NCBI GenBank assembly: GCA_016710095.1
Contig: JADJLL010000017.1
Location: 26,047 to 90,046 of the forward strand
DNA: 64,000 nucleotides
Source: Candidatus Eiseniibacteriota bacterium
Lineage (GTDB): Bacteria > Eisenbacteria > RBG-16-71-46
Reading direction: 5' to 3'
This document shows, in pieces, positions 16,711 through 25,247 of the stretch. The position numbers and the translations under genes are program-made. A model generated the notes under the pieces. That model made no database searches and was not told the DNA's origin. It saw only the letters and a list, made by a program, of their open reading frames with translations. The stretch's first letter is position 1. Each line of letters starts with the position of its first letter.

Positions 16711-18312
16711 TCAGCCGATCTTCTCCGCGATGCTCTTCGCCTGCAGGAACAGCAGCAGGTAATCGCGGCCGCCCGCCTTGCTGTCCGTGCCGCTCATGTT
16801 GAAGCCGCCGAACGGATGGCAGCCCACCATGGCGCCCGTGCACTTGCGGTTCAGGTACAGGTTGCCCACGAAGAACTCCTCGCGCGCCTTCTGGATCTTG
16901 GCGGGGTTCTTCGAGAAGCACGCGCCCGTGAGCCCGTACTCGGTGTTGTTCGCGATCGCGATCGCGTCGTCGAAGTCCTTCGCGCGGATGATCGCGAGCA
17001 CCGGGCCGAAGATCTCCTCCTGCGCCAGGCGCGCGCGCGGCGCGATGTCGTCGAACACGGTCGGCTGCACGAACCAGCCGTCGCGTCCTTCGACGCGGCC
17101 GCCGCCCGTGAGCAGCTTGCCCTCGGTCTTGCCGACCTCGATGTACTTGAGGATCGTGTTCATCGCGCGCTCGCTCGAGACCGGCCCCATGTAGGTGCCG
17201 TACTCGGCGGGATCGCCGATCTTCACGAACCGCTCGATCTGCGCCATGAGCTTCTCGACGAACACGTCGTGCACCTTGTCCACGACGATCGCGCGCGAGC
17301 ACGCCGAGCACTTCTGGCCGCAGAAGCCGAACGCCGACTGCGCCACGCCGAGCGCGGCCGCGTCGAGATCGGCCTCGTCGTCGATCACGATGCCGTCCTT
17401 GCCGCCCATCTCGGCGACGACGCGCTTGAGCCAGATCTGTCCCGGCTGCACTTCGGCGGCGAGCTTGTTGATGCCGCAGCCGACGTCGCGCGAACCGGTG
17501 AACGAGATGAAGCGCGTCTTCGCGTGACGCACGATCGTGTCACCGACCACGCCGCCGCCGCCGCTCAGGAAGTTGATCACGCCCGCGGGCAGGCCGACTT
17601 CTTCCATGAGCGCGAAGAACTGCCACGCGATGCCGGGCGTGTCGCTCGCCGGCTTCAGCACGACGGTGTTGCCGCACACGACGGCCGCGACGGTCATGCC
17701 GACGCAGATCGCGAGCGGGAAGTTCCACGGCGGGATCACCGCGCCGACGCCGATCGGCAGGTACACGACCGAGTCGTGCTCGCCCGGCATCTGGTGCACG
17801 GGCTGCGGCGCGGCGTAGCGCAGCATCTCGCGCGCGTAGAACTCGAGGAAGTCGATCGCCTCGGCGGTGTCGGCGTCGGCTTCGCCCCAGCTCTTGCCCA
17901 CCTCGAGCACCATCCACGCCGAGAAGAAGTTCCGGCGCTCGCGCATGCGGCGCGCGGCCTCGACGAGGTACGCCGCGCGCTCGGCCGGAGCCACGCGCGA
18001 CCACGTCTGGAACGTCGCGTAGGCGGTCGCGACGGCGCGGTTCGCCTGTTCGACGGTGCCGCTCTGGAAGCGGCCGAGCACCTCGGACGGCTTCGACGGG
18101 TTGGTCGAGTCGAACGTCTTCGAGCCCTGCTCGCGCTGACCGCCGATCACGATCGGGTACTCGGTGCCGAAGCTCTTGCGCACTTCGGCGAGCGCGGCCT
18201 CGAACGACGCACGGTGTTCGGGCTGCGAATAGTCGAGGTAGGTCGTGGGCGAATACGGCGGCAGCGTCGCGGCGTCCAACGGGGCGATCGAACCGATCTT
18301 CACGGAACTCAT
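16711..18312 (-). CDS. pruA: Delta-1-pyrroline-5-carboxylate (glutamate semialdehyde) dehydrogenase
   Basis: A 533-residue NAD(P)+-dependent aldehyde dehydrogenase of the RocA/PruA type, the second step of proline catabolism (P5C to glutamate). Subfamily hallmarks are the N-terminal PIVIGGQRE, the IPPWNFPLAICVGMTVAA cofactor segment, FISFTGSRDVGCGINKLAAE, the general-base glutamate in VAEMGGKDGIVIDDEAD, the catalytic cysteine at about 335 in FGFCGQKCSACSR, and CHPFGGFNMSGTDSKAGG near the end. No proline dehydrogenase lies nearby. The ATG is the first in frame. A GCTAGACTGCGC promoter-like element lies about 75 bases upstream. Confidence 0.94.
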   Translation of the reverse strand: MSSVKIGSIAPLDAATLPPYSPTTYLDYSQPEHRASFEAALAEVRKSFGTEYPIVIGGQREQGSKTFDSTNPSKPSEVLGRFQSGTVEQANRAVATAYATFQTWSRVAPAERAAYLVEAARRMRERRNFFSAWMVLEVGKSWGEADADTAEAIDFLEFYAREMLRYAAPQPVHQMPGEHDSVVYLPIGVGAVIPPWNFPLAICVGMTVAAVVCGNTVVLKPASDTPGIAWQFFALMEEVGLPAGVINFLSGGGGVVGDTIVRHAKTRFISFTGSRDVGCGINKLAAEVQPGQIWLKRVVAEMGGKDGIVIDDEADLDAAALGVAQSAFGFCGQKCSACSRAIVVDKVHDVFVEKLMAQIERFVKIGDPAEYGTYMGPVSSERAMNTILKYIEVGKTEGKLLTGGGRVEGRDGWFVQPTVFDDIAPRARLAQEEIFGPVLAIIRAKDFDDAIAIANNTEYGLTGACFSKNPAKIQKAREEFFVGNLYLNRKCTGAMVGCHPFGGFNMSGTDSKAGGRDYLLLFLQAKSIAEKIG

Positions 18313-18385
18313 GTCGTCCTCCGAAACGCGGCAGCCGGATGCGAAGACGGGCACGCCGCGGGTTTGCTGCGGTTGGTTTGCGCGC

Positions 18386-18397
18386 GCGCAGTCTAGC
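18386..18397 (-). promoter_or_regulatory. Promoter-like motif upstream of the P5C dehydrogenase gene
   Basis: Read on the minus strand this is GCTAGACTGCGC, identical to the 12-mer upstream of the MEMO gene at 8157, and it lies about 74 bases before the start codon. Confidence 0.42.
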
Positions 18398-18430
18398 GGT
18401 GACGGTCGCTCCGCCGCCAGCGCGCCGCCC

Positions 18431-20021
18431 TCAACGCAGAAGGGCGATCCGGCACGTCGCGGTCCGCCCGCCGTGCTCGATGCGCGCCCAGTACAGGCCG
18501 CTCGGAACGGGGCGTCCGTCGTCGCCTGCGCCGTCCCAGCGCACCTCGAAGTGGCCACCCGAGCCGGCAGGGACCGCGACCGTCCGCACGAGCCGGCCGC
18601 GGACGTCGTAGAGGCGGAGCGGCGAAGCGGAGGACTCCGAAGCGTCGAGGTCGAACGCGATCGTCGCACCGGCGCGGGCCGGCGCGGGCCGCGAGGACAG
18701 CACGAACGCGCGTCCCACGGTCGCCGAGGGAGGCACGTCCGCGACGGCTCCGCCTCTCCATGCGATGCGGCCGATCGAGCCGGTGTTCCGGAACGAGCTC
18801 GCGTACTGCCGCGTGTACCAGAGCGAGCCGTCGGGCCCGACGCGCCAGTCGGAGATGCGCTGGAATCCGGTGCCCCACGTCTTGGAGCCGGGCTGGCCGG
18901 GCACCGCCGGTGCGATCACCCAGCCCGCGCCTTGCGGAACGAGGCGGGTGAGCGAGCCGCCGTAGTACTCGCTGAAGAAGAGGTTGCCGTGGTACTCGAC
19001 CGGCCAGCGCGTCGTGTCGGGCGTGCTCGAGCGGTAGGCACCCGCGCTGACGAGTGACGCGCTCACCAGGGCGCTGCGGTCGAACACGGCCACGGGGGCG
19101 ACGCTCGCCGGTTGCAGCCCCGCGCACACGTCGTAAGGGCTGTCGCCCTCCAGCCAAGGCCAGCCGAAGTTCGCACCCGCGATGCCTCGCCCATCCGTGG
19201 GAATCACTCCCGGGTCGGCCGTCGCGTCGAGCAGGTCGAGCTCTTCGTAGAGGAACTGCCCCACGTCGCCGATCACGAGCCGCTGACCGACGGCGTCCAC
19301 CTGGAAGCGGAACGGGTTTCGCAGTCCGTTCGCGTAGACGAGCTTCGCGTTCGAGTCGGGCGAGGCCGCGAACGGGTTGTCGTCGGGCGCGATCTGCGCG
19401 CGCCAGGACGAAGCCGGCCCCGTCCGGCAGCTTGCGCACGTCGATGCGCAGGATCTTGCCGCGCAGCGTGACCAGGTCCTGCGCCGCGCACGCCGTCGCG
19501 TCCTCGCCGAGGCTGACGAACAGGTAACCGCCCGGCCCGAAGTGCATCGTGCCGCCGTTGTGATTGCTCGCGTTGTTCGGCGCGTTGGCGATCAGGTCGC
19601 GACGCGTGGCGGGATCCACGGTGAGATGTCCGTCGCCCGTGAACGCGAGATCGCCCGCGAGCTTCCAGCGCGAGAGCCGCACGAATCCGCCGGCGTCGGT
19701 CTGATGCGTGTAGAGATAGGGTCGCTGCGGGAACTGGGGATCGATCGCGAGGCCGAGCAATCCCTGTTCACCGCCCGTGATCACGTTCGGCACGGTGAAG
19801 ACGGGATTGGTCGTGCTGACGGCGCCGTTCACGATCAGGCGCACGCGGGCCGAGAGCTGCTCCGCCACCAGGAGGCGCCCGTCCGGAAGGAACTCCATCG
19901 CCACGGGAACGTCGAGCCCGCCGACCACGAGTTCGTCACGAAAACGAGTGGGAACCACCTGTGCGGGCGAGGAAGCGGGGAAGCACGAGATCAGCAGGAG
20001 TGCGACGAGGGTTTTTCGCAT
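18431..20021 (-). CDS. Secreted PQQ-type sugar dehydrogenase with C-terminal sorting-like domain (copy 1), one frameshift
   Basis: Signal peptide (MRKTLVALLLISCFPASSPA) followed by a glucose/sorbosone dehydrogenase beta-propeller: AMEFLPDGRLLVAEQ, GGEQGLLGLAIDPQFPQRPY, NHNGGTMHFGPGGYLFVSLG, RGKILRIDV. Near 19404 the frame breaks; after it the propeller continues (VIGDVGQFLYEELDLLDA, AGANFGWPWLEGDSPYD). The protein ends in a FlgD-like tail (LYDVRGRLVRTV, VPSGLYWARIEHGG, final RIALLR). Dropping one C from a CC pair would join the halves into about 529 residues. It is paralogous along its whole length to the next gene upstream. Family members oxidise aldose sugars with PQQ; activity and substrate are unproven here. 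Confidence 0.85.
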
Positions 20022-20026
20022 ACCAA

Positions 20027-20040
20027 GAGCGTAAGCCTGC
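20027..20040 (-). promoter_or_regulatory. Promoter-like motif close to the copy-1 dehydrogenase start
   Basis: On the minus strand this reads GCAGGCTTACGCTC, ending only 5 bases before the ATG. With TTACGCT as a -10-like hexamer the transcript would be essentially leaderless. Confidence 0.35.
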
Positions 20041-20090
20041 GTCGGCCCCGGCGCACCTTGTCATTCAAGTCTGTTTTCCGGCCACCCGGG

Positions 20091-21647
20091 TCACTGCAGG
20101 AGCGCGATGCGCACGGACGACGTGGATCCCGACGCCTCGAGGTGCGCGAAGTAGATGCCCGAAGGCAGCGTGCGTCCGGCGTCGTCCTTGCCGTCCCACA
20201 CGACGGAAACCGTCCGGCGCCCGGCGACGTCCAGGCTCCGAACCACACGCCCGCGCACGTCGAGAATGCGCAGGACGGGGTTCTCCCGGAGGCCGAGGCC
20301 GCACTCGATGGTCGCACTGCCCGGAGCGGGCGCGGGATACGCGCGCACGCTGACGGGCGGGACGTGCGTGTCGAGCGGGCGTCCGCCGGTCCACACGATG
20401 CGGCGGATCGAGCCGTTGTTCCGGAACGTGGTCGTGTACTGGCGGCAATACCAGAACCCGCCGTCCGGCCCGACGCGCCAGTCGGTCACGCCGCGATAGC
20501 CCGCACCCCAGCTGCCCGAGGGCTGGCCCTCGACGGGCGTCGCCTCGACCCACGCGCTCCCCTGCGGCACGAGGCGCACGAGCACGCCGCTGTAGTACTC
20601 GGACCAGAACAGGTTGCCGTGATACTCGGACGGCCAGATCGTCGTGTCCGCCGACACCGAACGATAGGCGCCCTCGGCGATGCTCGACGCCGAAGCGATC
20701 GACGAGCGGTCGAACTCGTCGATCGGCGCCGTGAGCGTGGGCGCGGATCCCGAGCACGCGTCGTAAGCGTGCAGTCCTTCGAACCACGGCCAGCCGAAGT
20801 TCGCGCCCGCATACGCGGCGCCGTCGGTGCGCGAGCCGGACGTCGCACCCGTGGCGTCGATCAGGTCGAGCTCCTCGTACACGTTCTGTCCCACGTCGGC
20901 GATCACGAGCGTCTGCGCACCGGCGTCCACCTGGAAGCGGAACGGATTGCGCAGGCCGTTCGCATAGACGAGCCACGCGTTCGTGTCGGCCGACGCACGG
21001 AAGGGATTGCCCGCCGGCGCGATCTGCGCGCGCGTCGCGGCGCCCGGACCGTCGGGCAGCGCGTGCACGTCGAGCCGCAGGATCTTGCCGCGCAGCGTGG
21101 ACGTTTCCTGCGCCGCGCACGGCGTGGCGTCCTCGCCGAGCGACACGAAGAGATAGCCGCCCGGTCCGAACTGCACCGTGCCGCCGTTGTGGTTCGTCGC
21201 GTTGTTCGGAGCGGAAGGAATCACGTCGTAGCGCGACGCCGGGTCCACGCTGAGATGGCCGTCGCCCGCGAAGGCGAGATCGCCGGTCAGCCGCCAGCGC
21301 GAGATGCGCACGCCCTGCGCGCCGTCCGTCTGGTGGGTGTAGAGGTAGGGGCGCTCCGGGAAGCCGGGGTCGAGCGCGAGCCCGAGCAGGCCCTGCTCCC
21401 CTCCCGTCACGACGCCGGGAACGGTGAACACCGGGTCCGTTGCCGAGAGCGCGCCGCTCACGACGAGGCGCACGCGCGCCGAGAGCTGCTCGGCCACGAG
21501 CAGGCGTCCATCGGGCAGGAACTCCATCGCGACGGGCACGTCGAGCCCGGTCACCACAGCCTGGTCCGCGAATCCGGTGGGCACGGTCTGCGCGCCGGCC
21601 GCGGCCACGACGCAGAGCGACAGCAGGGCGATCACGAGGGCTTTCAT
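20091..21647 (-). CDS. Secreted PQQ-type sugar dehydrogenase with C-terminal sorting-like domain (copy 2)
   Basis: An intact 518-residue paralogue of the downstream gene. It starts at the ATG with a signal peptide (MKALVIALLSLCVVAAAGAQ). The GSDH propeller signatures are complete: AMEFLPDGRLLVAEQLSARV, EQGLLGLALDPGFPERPYLY, NHNGGTVQFGPGGYLFVSL, YANGLRNPFRFQVDAG, IADVGQNVYEELDLIDATG, AGANFGWPWFEG. The last about 85 residues are a FlgD/Por-type module with LRILDVRGRVVRSL, LPSGIYFAHLEASG and terminal RIALLQ. It is probably exported and retained at the cell surface or secreted. A longer in-frame extension upstream has no signal sequence and would cross the promoter-like element, so it was not used. 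Confidence 0.9.
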   Translation of the reverse strand: MKALVIALLSLCVVAAAGAQTVPTGFADQAVVTGLDVPVAMEFLPDGRLLVAEQLSARVRLVVSGALSATDPVFTVPGVVTGGEQGLLGLALDPGFPERPYLYTHQTDGAQGVRISRWRLTGDLAFAGDGHLSVDPASRYDVIPSAPNNATNHNGGTVQFGPGGYLFVSLGEDATPCAAQETSTLRGKILRLDVHALPDGPGAATRAQIAPAGNPFRASADTNAWLVYANGLRNPFRFQVDAGAQTLVIADVGQNVYEELDLIDATGATSGSRTDGAAYAGANFGWPWFEGLHAYDACSGSAPTLTAPIDEFDRSSIASASSIAEGAYRSVSADTTIWPSEYHGNLFWSEYYSGVLVRLVPQGSAWVEATPVEGQPSGSWGAGYRGVTDWRVGPDGGFWYCRQYTTTFRNNGSIRRIVWTGGRPLDTHVPPVSVRAYPAPAPGSATIECGLGLRENPVLRILDVRGRVVRSLDVAGRRTVSVVWDGKDDAGRTLPSGIYFAHLEASGSTSSVRIALLQ

Positions 21648-21650
21648 GCG

Positions 21651-21663
21651 CGGCAGCATAGCC
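21651..21663 (-). promoter_or_regulatory. Promoter-like motif close to the copy-2 dehydrogenase start
   Basis: On the minus strand this is GGCTATGCTGCCG, ending 3 bases before the ATG. TATGCT is a good -10 match. TATGCTGCCGCG recurs before the TPR metalloprotease gene at about 47355. It suggests a leaderless mRNA. Confidence 0.42.
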
Positions 21664-21832
21664 ACCGGGCGAAGGCCCCGACAATGGCGGTGAGAGCCGG
21701 GAAAGTCTCCCGCCGGGTTTCCCGTGTGCAAACGCGGGTCAGGCACCTGCAAAGAGTCTGCTCCGATCGGGAATGTCGGGCGTCTGAAGACGTGTTACTT
21801 GCAGAAAGCTAGTGACCCTCCCGCAGGCCGCT

Positions 21833-21842
21833 GCTAGCTTGC
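21833..21842 (+). promoter_or_regulatory. Promoter-like motif upstream of yceI-like gene
   Basis: GCTAGCTTGC, the same pattern as before the EVE and MEMO genes, lies 72 bases before the ATG in a 267-base intergenic region that holds no other feature I recognise. Confidence 0.4.
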
Positions 21843-21914
21843 CCGCGCTTCGCCACAGCATCGACGTGTCGTCCCGCCCTCCGGATTCCTCCGGTCCACC
21901 ACAGGAGAAGCCCC

Positions 21915-22526
21915 ATGAAGCACGCGTTCCGCTTCGCTCTCGCCGTTCTCACGATCGCCGCGCTGCAGGCCACCGTCGCCTTCGCCGACCCGGTCACGTA
22001 CTCGATCGACAAGTCGCACACCGAGGTCGGTTTCGAGATCCGCCACATCTTCTCGAAGGTCCAGGGCCGCTTCAACAGCTTCACCGCGAAGATCGTGTTC
22101 GACGAGAAGACGCCGGCCAACATCTCGGTCGAGGCGTCCGCGGACGCGAACTCCATCTGGACGGACAACGAGCGTCGTGACGGCCACCTGAAGAGCGCGG
22201 ACTTCTTCGATGCCGAGAAGTTCCCGGTCATCACGTTCAAGAGCACGAAGGTCGTCGCCGCCGGCAAGAACAAGTACAAGATCACGGGCGACTTCACGAT
22301 GCACGGCGTCACGAAGCCCGTCACGTTCGACGCCGAGTTCCTCGGCGCCGGCGCGGTCGGTGTCGGTGGCCAGAGCTGGGGCACGAAGGCCGGCTTCACG
22401 GCGACCGCGGTCATCAACCGCAAGGACTTCGGTGTGAGCTGGAACAAGGCTCTCGACAACGGCGGCGCGATGCTGTCCGACGAAGTCACGATCAACCTGA
22501 ACATCGAAGCGGACGCGGCGAAGTAA
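21915..22526 (+). CDS. YceI-family periplasmic lipid-binding protein
   Basis: A 203-residue protein with a clear Sec signal peptide (MKHAFRFALAVLTIAALQAT, cleavage near AFADP). The YceI lipocalin-like barrel follows: YSIDKSHTEVGFEIRHIFSK, VEASADANSIWTDNERRDGH, LKSADFFDAEKFPVITFKST, KITGDFTMHGVTKPVTFDAE, and DFGVSWNKALDNGGAMLSDE. The fold binds isoprenoid quinones or other amphiphiles in the periplasm and is often linked to stress or respiratory-chain maintenance. Length and motifs are normal. AGGAGAAG precedes the ATG. It is followed by a strong terminator, so it is probably a single-gene unit. Confidence 0.95.
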   Translation: MKHAFRFALAVLTIAALQATVAFADPVTYSIDKSHTEVGFEIRHIFSKVQGRFNSFTAKIVFDEKTPANISVEASADANSIWTDNERRDGHLKSADFFDAEKFPVITFKSTKVVAAGKNKYKITGDFTMHGVTKPVTFDAEFLGAGAVGVGGQSWGTKAGFTATAVINRKDFGVSWNKALDNGGAMLSDEVTINLNIEADAAK

Positions 22527-22548
22527 GTCCCCGCTTCACGATTCCCCC

Positions 22549-22577
22549 GAAGGGCCCGGCCATGCGCCGGGCCCTTC
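22549..22577 (+). terminator. Strong hairpin terminator after the YceI gene
   Basis: A perfect 12-bp stem (GAAGGGCCCGGC with GCCGGGCCCTTC) closes a 5-base loop, followed by GTGTTT. It begins 23 bases after the stop. Confidence 0.8.
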
Positions 22578-22583
22578 GTGTTT

Positions 22584-22593
22584 GCTACCGTGC
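22584..22593 (+). promoter_or_regulatory. Promoter-like motif upstream of GNAT gene
   Basis: GCTACCGTGC lies just past the yceI terminator and 33 bases before the GNAT ATG, fitting the GCTAnnnTGC pattern. Confidence 0.38.
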
Positions 22594-22626
22594 ACCGGTC
22601 CATCCTCCCCAAATTCCGGAGCGCCC

Positions 22627-23475
22627 ATGACCGACGTCACGCTCGTCCCCGCCGACTCGATCGAACTCTCCGCCCTCGTCACGCTCATGAACGAGGCGTA
22701 CTCCGACTACGACGTGCCCATGCACATCGAAGACGCCTCGATGCGCTTCATGCTGTCGTCGTTCGACCTCGACCGCTCGGAATCGCGCGTGGCGCTGCTC
22801 GACGGCGCGCCGGTCGCGGTCGCGCTGCTCGGCCTGCGCGGAGCGCGGGCGTGGATCGGCGGCATGGGCGTGGCGCCCGCGGCACGCCGGCGCGGGCTCG
22901 GCGAGCGCGTCATGCGCGCGGTGATCGAACGCGCGCGCGAACGCGGCGTCCGCGAAGTCTGGCTCGAAGTGCTCACCACGAACGCGCGCGCGATCCCGCT
23001 CTACGAGCGGCTCGGGTTCCGGCACGTCCGGCGGCTCGACGTGCTCAAGCTCGCGCAGCCGCCCGCGACTCCGGCGGGCGTGACCACGGCGCCGTTCGAG
23101 CTCGAGGCTGCGCTGGAGTTCGCGAAGCTCCATCGCCGCGCCGAAGAGCCGTGGCAGCGCGAGGAAGGCTCCGTGCGCAACTGGGTGCGCGACGGGCTTG
23201 CGCTCGAATGCACCGCGGCCCAGGTGGGCGGTCGCACGATCGGCGTCGCGATCCACCGCATCGCCGCGGGGCGTGCCTCGATGCTCGAGATGATCAGCGT
23301 GCCGGGACAGGAATCGCTCTCGACTCCCGCGCTGCTCGCCGCGGCGTTCCGCCCGGAAGCGGATCAGGGCCTGCGCTGGCTCAACCTGCCGCAGGACGAC
23401 GCGGCATCGCCGATCGTGCTCGGGCTGTCGCCCGAGTTCGAGGCGTCGCAGCACGACATGCGGCTGACGCTGTAG
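22627..23475 (+). CDS. GNAT N-acetyltransferase
   Basis: A 282-residue protein. Residues about 1-145 form a GCN5-related acetyltransferase. The acetyl-CoA loop is GMGVAPAARRRGLGERVMRA (RxxGxG), preceded by strand VALLDGAPVAVALLGL and followed by VREVWLEVLTTNARAIPLYE and the GFRHVRRL motif-B end. The C-terminal half (about 150-282) looks like a second, degenerate GNAT repeat with a final LGLSPEFEASQHDMRLTL, as in two-domain GNATs. Substrate unknown. It is convergent with the hybrid kinase gene, 28 bases apart. Confidence 0.88.
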   Translation: MTDVTLVPADSIELSALVTLMNEAYSDYDVPMHIEDASMRFMLSSFDLDRSESRVALLDGAPVAVALLGLRGARAWIGGMGVAPAARRRGLGERVMRAVIERARERGVREVWLEVLTTNARAIPLYERLGFRHVRRLDVLKLAQPPATPAGVTTAPFELEAALEFAKLHRRAEEPWQREEGSVRNWVRDGLALECTAAQVGGRTIGVAIHRIAAGRASMLEMISVPGQESLSTPALLAAAFRPEADQGLRWLNLPQDDAASPIVLGLSPEFEASQHDMRLTL

Positions 23476-23503
23476 CGCTCGACGCCGGCGCGAGCGCGGA
23501 CGT

Positions 23504-25240
23504 TCAAGCCGCGCGGCGGACGAGCCAGCGGCGCAGGACGCGGTGCAGTTCGCGCACCTGGATCGGCTTCGCGAGGAAGTCGTCCATGCCCGCCGCGGCG
23601 CAACGCTCGCGGTCGGAAGGCTGCGTGTTCGCGGTGAGCGCGACGATCGGGACGTGCGAACGCCCACCCTCGAGCCCGCGGATCACCGTGGTCGTCTCGT
23701 AGCCGTCCATGCCGGGCATCTGGCAGTCCATGAGCACGAGGTCGAACGTCGCGGCCCGGAAGCTCGCGAACGCCTCGCGGCCGTCGCACGCGAGCTCCAC
23801 GTCGCAACCGAGGCGCTCGAGCAGCCGCATGGTGATCTTCTGGTTGACCGGCGTGTCCTCGACCACGAGCACGCGCACACCGTCGAGCGCGAGCGGCCCG
23901 TCGTCGTCGGCTTCCGGCGCGGCGCTCTCGGTCTGCGGCGCCACACGCACGAGCGACACTTCGAACCAGAACGTCGAGCCTTCGCCCGGAGCGCTCAGCG
24001 CGCCGATGCGGCCTTCCATCGCCTCGACGAGACGCTTGCAGATGGCGAGCCCGAGTCCCGTGCCGCCGTGACGGCGCGAGTACGAGCCGTCCTCCTGCCA
24101 GAACTTCTCGAACAGGCGCTCCTGCAGTTCCGGCTTGATGCCCGGGCCCGTGTCGCGCACGGCGAAGCGCACGTCGAGCAGCGATTCGTGCTCCCTCGCC
24201 CGCTCGATCGTGAGCGTGACGCCGCCCTTCGCCGTGAACTTCACCGCGTTCGAGACGAGGTTGTGCAGCACCTGGCCGAGCCGCGCCGAGTCCGCGAGCG
24301 CCGCGGGCAGGTCCCCGGCGCGCCAGTCGAGTTCGAGCGTGATGCCCTTCGCGGCCGCGGCGGAGCGCGACTGCTCGAGCGTTTCGTGCGCGAGCGTGCG
24401 CAGGTCCGTGGGACGCGGCTCGAGCAGCAGCTGTCCGGATTCGAGCCGCGAGAAGTCGAGCACGTCCTGCACGATCACCGCGAGCGTCCGCGCCGACCGC
24501 TTCGCCGCGCCGAGCAGCTCGTGCTGCGACGAATCGAGGTCGGAATCCGACAGCAGTTCGAGCATGCCGATCACGCCGTTGAGCGGCGTGCCGAGCTCGT
24601 GACTCATGGTCGCGACGAACTCGCTCTTCGAGCGGCTCGCCTGTTCCGCCAGTTCGCGTGCGTGACGCATCTGCGCTTCCGTCTGCTTGCGCTGGCGGAT
24701 GTCGTTGAAGACGAGATAGGCGCCGAGCACCCGCCCGTCCTTCTCCACCGAGTTGAGCACGAACGCCACCGGCAGCCGTTCACCGGTGCGCGTGAGGAAG
24801 CTCGCGTCCACGCCACGCGTGGCCGTGCCCGTCCGCACGACTTCGTCGAGCGCGATCGGCGTGCCGTCGGCGCCCGTCACGTCGAGCCGGGTGAACACGC
24901 ACTCGTCGGCGAAGTCGCCCTCGTCCCATCCGAGCATCTGCCGCGCGTCCGGGTTCGCCACGCGGATGCGGCATCGGTCGTCCACGCTGATGAGCCCGAT
25001 GCCGAGGTAGGTGATCAGCTCCTGCAGCCGCTCGTGTTCGATCCGCACGGACGCGTACAGGTCCTGCATCTCGGACGTCACGAGCTCCATGGAACGCTCG
25101 CGCGTGTAGCGCTCGTCCTCGAAATCCGTGTACGCACGATCCACGCGCGCGAGGAACGCCTGCCACGCGGCCACATCGGCCGGTGGCGTCTCGCGGTCGA
25201 GTCCGAGCCGCCGCAACTGCCGGAGCAGGAGTCCCTGCAT
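23504..25240 (-). CDS. Soluble PAS hybrid histidine kinase paired with FIST protein
   Basis: A 578-residue kinase without membrane helices. An N-terminal helical segment (to about 75) leads into a PAS domain (LITYLGIGLISVDDRCRIRV, NPDARQMLGWDEGDF, then LPVAFVLNSVEKDGRVLGAY). A HisKA box ATMSHELGTPLNGVIGM follows, with His214; Gly replaces the usual Arg after HEL. The ATPase has NLVSNAVKFTAKGG, DTGPGI and GGTGLGLAICKRLVE. The C-terminal receiver has its Asp505 in DLVLMDCQMPGMDG and lysine in DDFLAKPIQVRE. It starts 7 bases after the FIST stop, so the two are co-transcribed; FIST is probably the signal-binding input. Output target unknown. Confidence 0.93.
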   Translation of the reverse strand: MQGLLLRQLRRLGLDRETPPADVAAWQAFLARVDRAYTDFEDERYTRERSMELVTSEMQDLYASVRIEHERLQELITYLGIGLISVDDRCRIRVANPDARQMLGWDEGDFADECVFTRLDVTGADGTPIALDEVVRTGTATRGVDASFLTRTGERLPVAFVLNSVEKDGRVLGAYLVFNDIRQRKQTEAQMRHARELAEQASRSKSEFVATMSHELGTPLNGVIGMLELLSDSDLDSSQHELLGAAKRSARTLAVIVQDVLDFSRLESGQLLLEPRPTDLRTLAHETLEQSRSAAAAKGITLELDWRAGDLPAALADSARLGQVLHNLVSNAVKFTAKGGVTLTIERAREHESLLDVRFAVRDTGPGIKPELQERLFEKFWQEDGSYSRRHGGTGLGLAICKRLVEAMEGRIGALSAPGEGSTFWFEVSLVRVAPQTESAAPEADDDGPLALDGVRVLVVEDTPVNQKITMRLLERLGCDVELACDGREAFASFRAATFDLVLMDCQMPGMDGYETTTVIRGLEGGRSHVPIVALTANTQPSDRERCAAAGMDDFLAKPIQVRELHRVLRRWLVRRAA

Positions 25241-25247
25241 GCGCCGC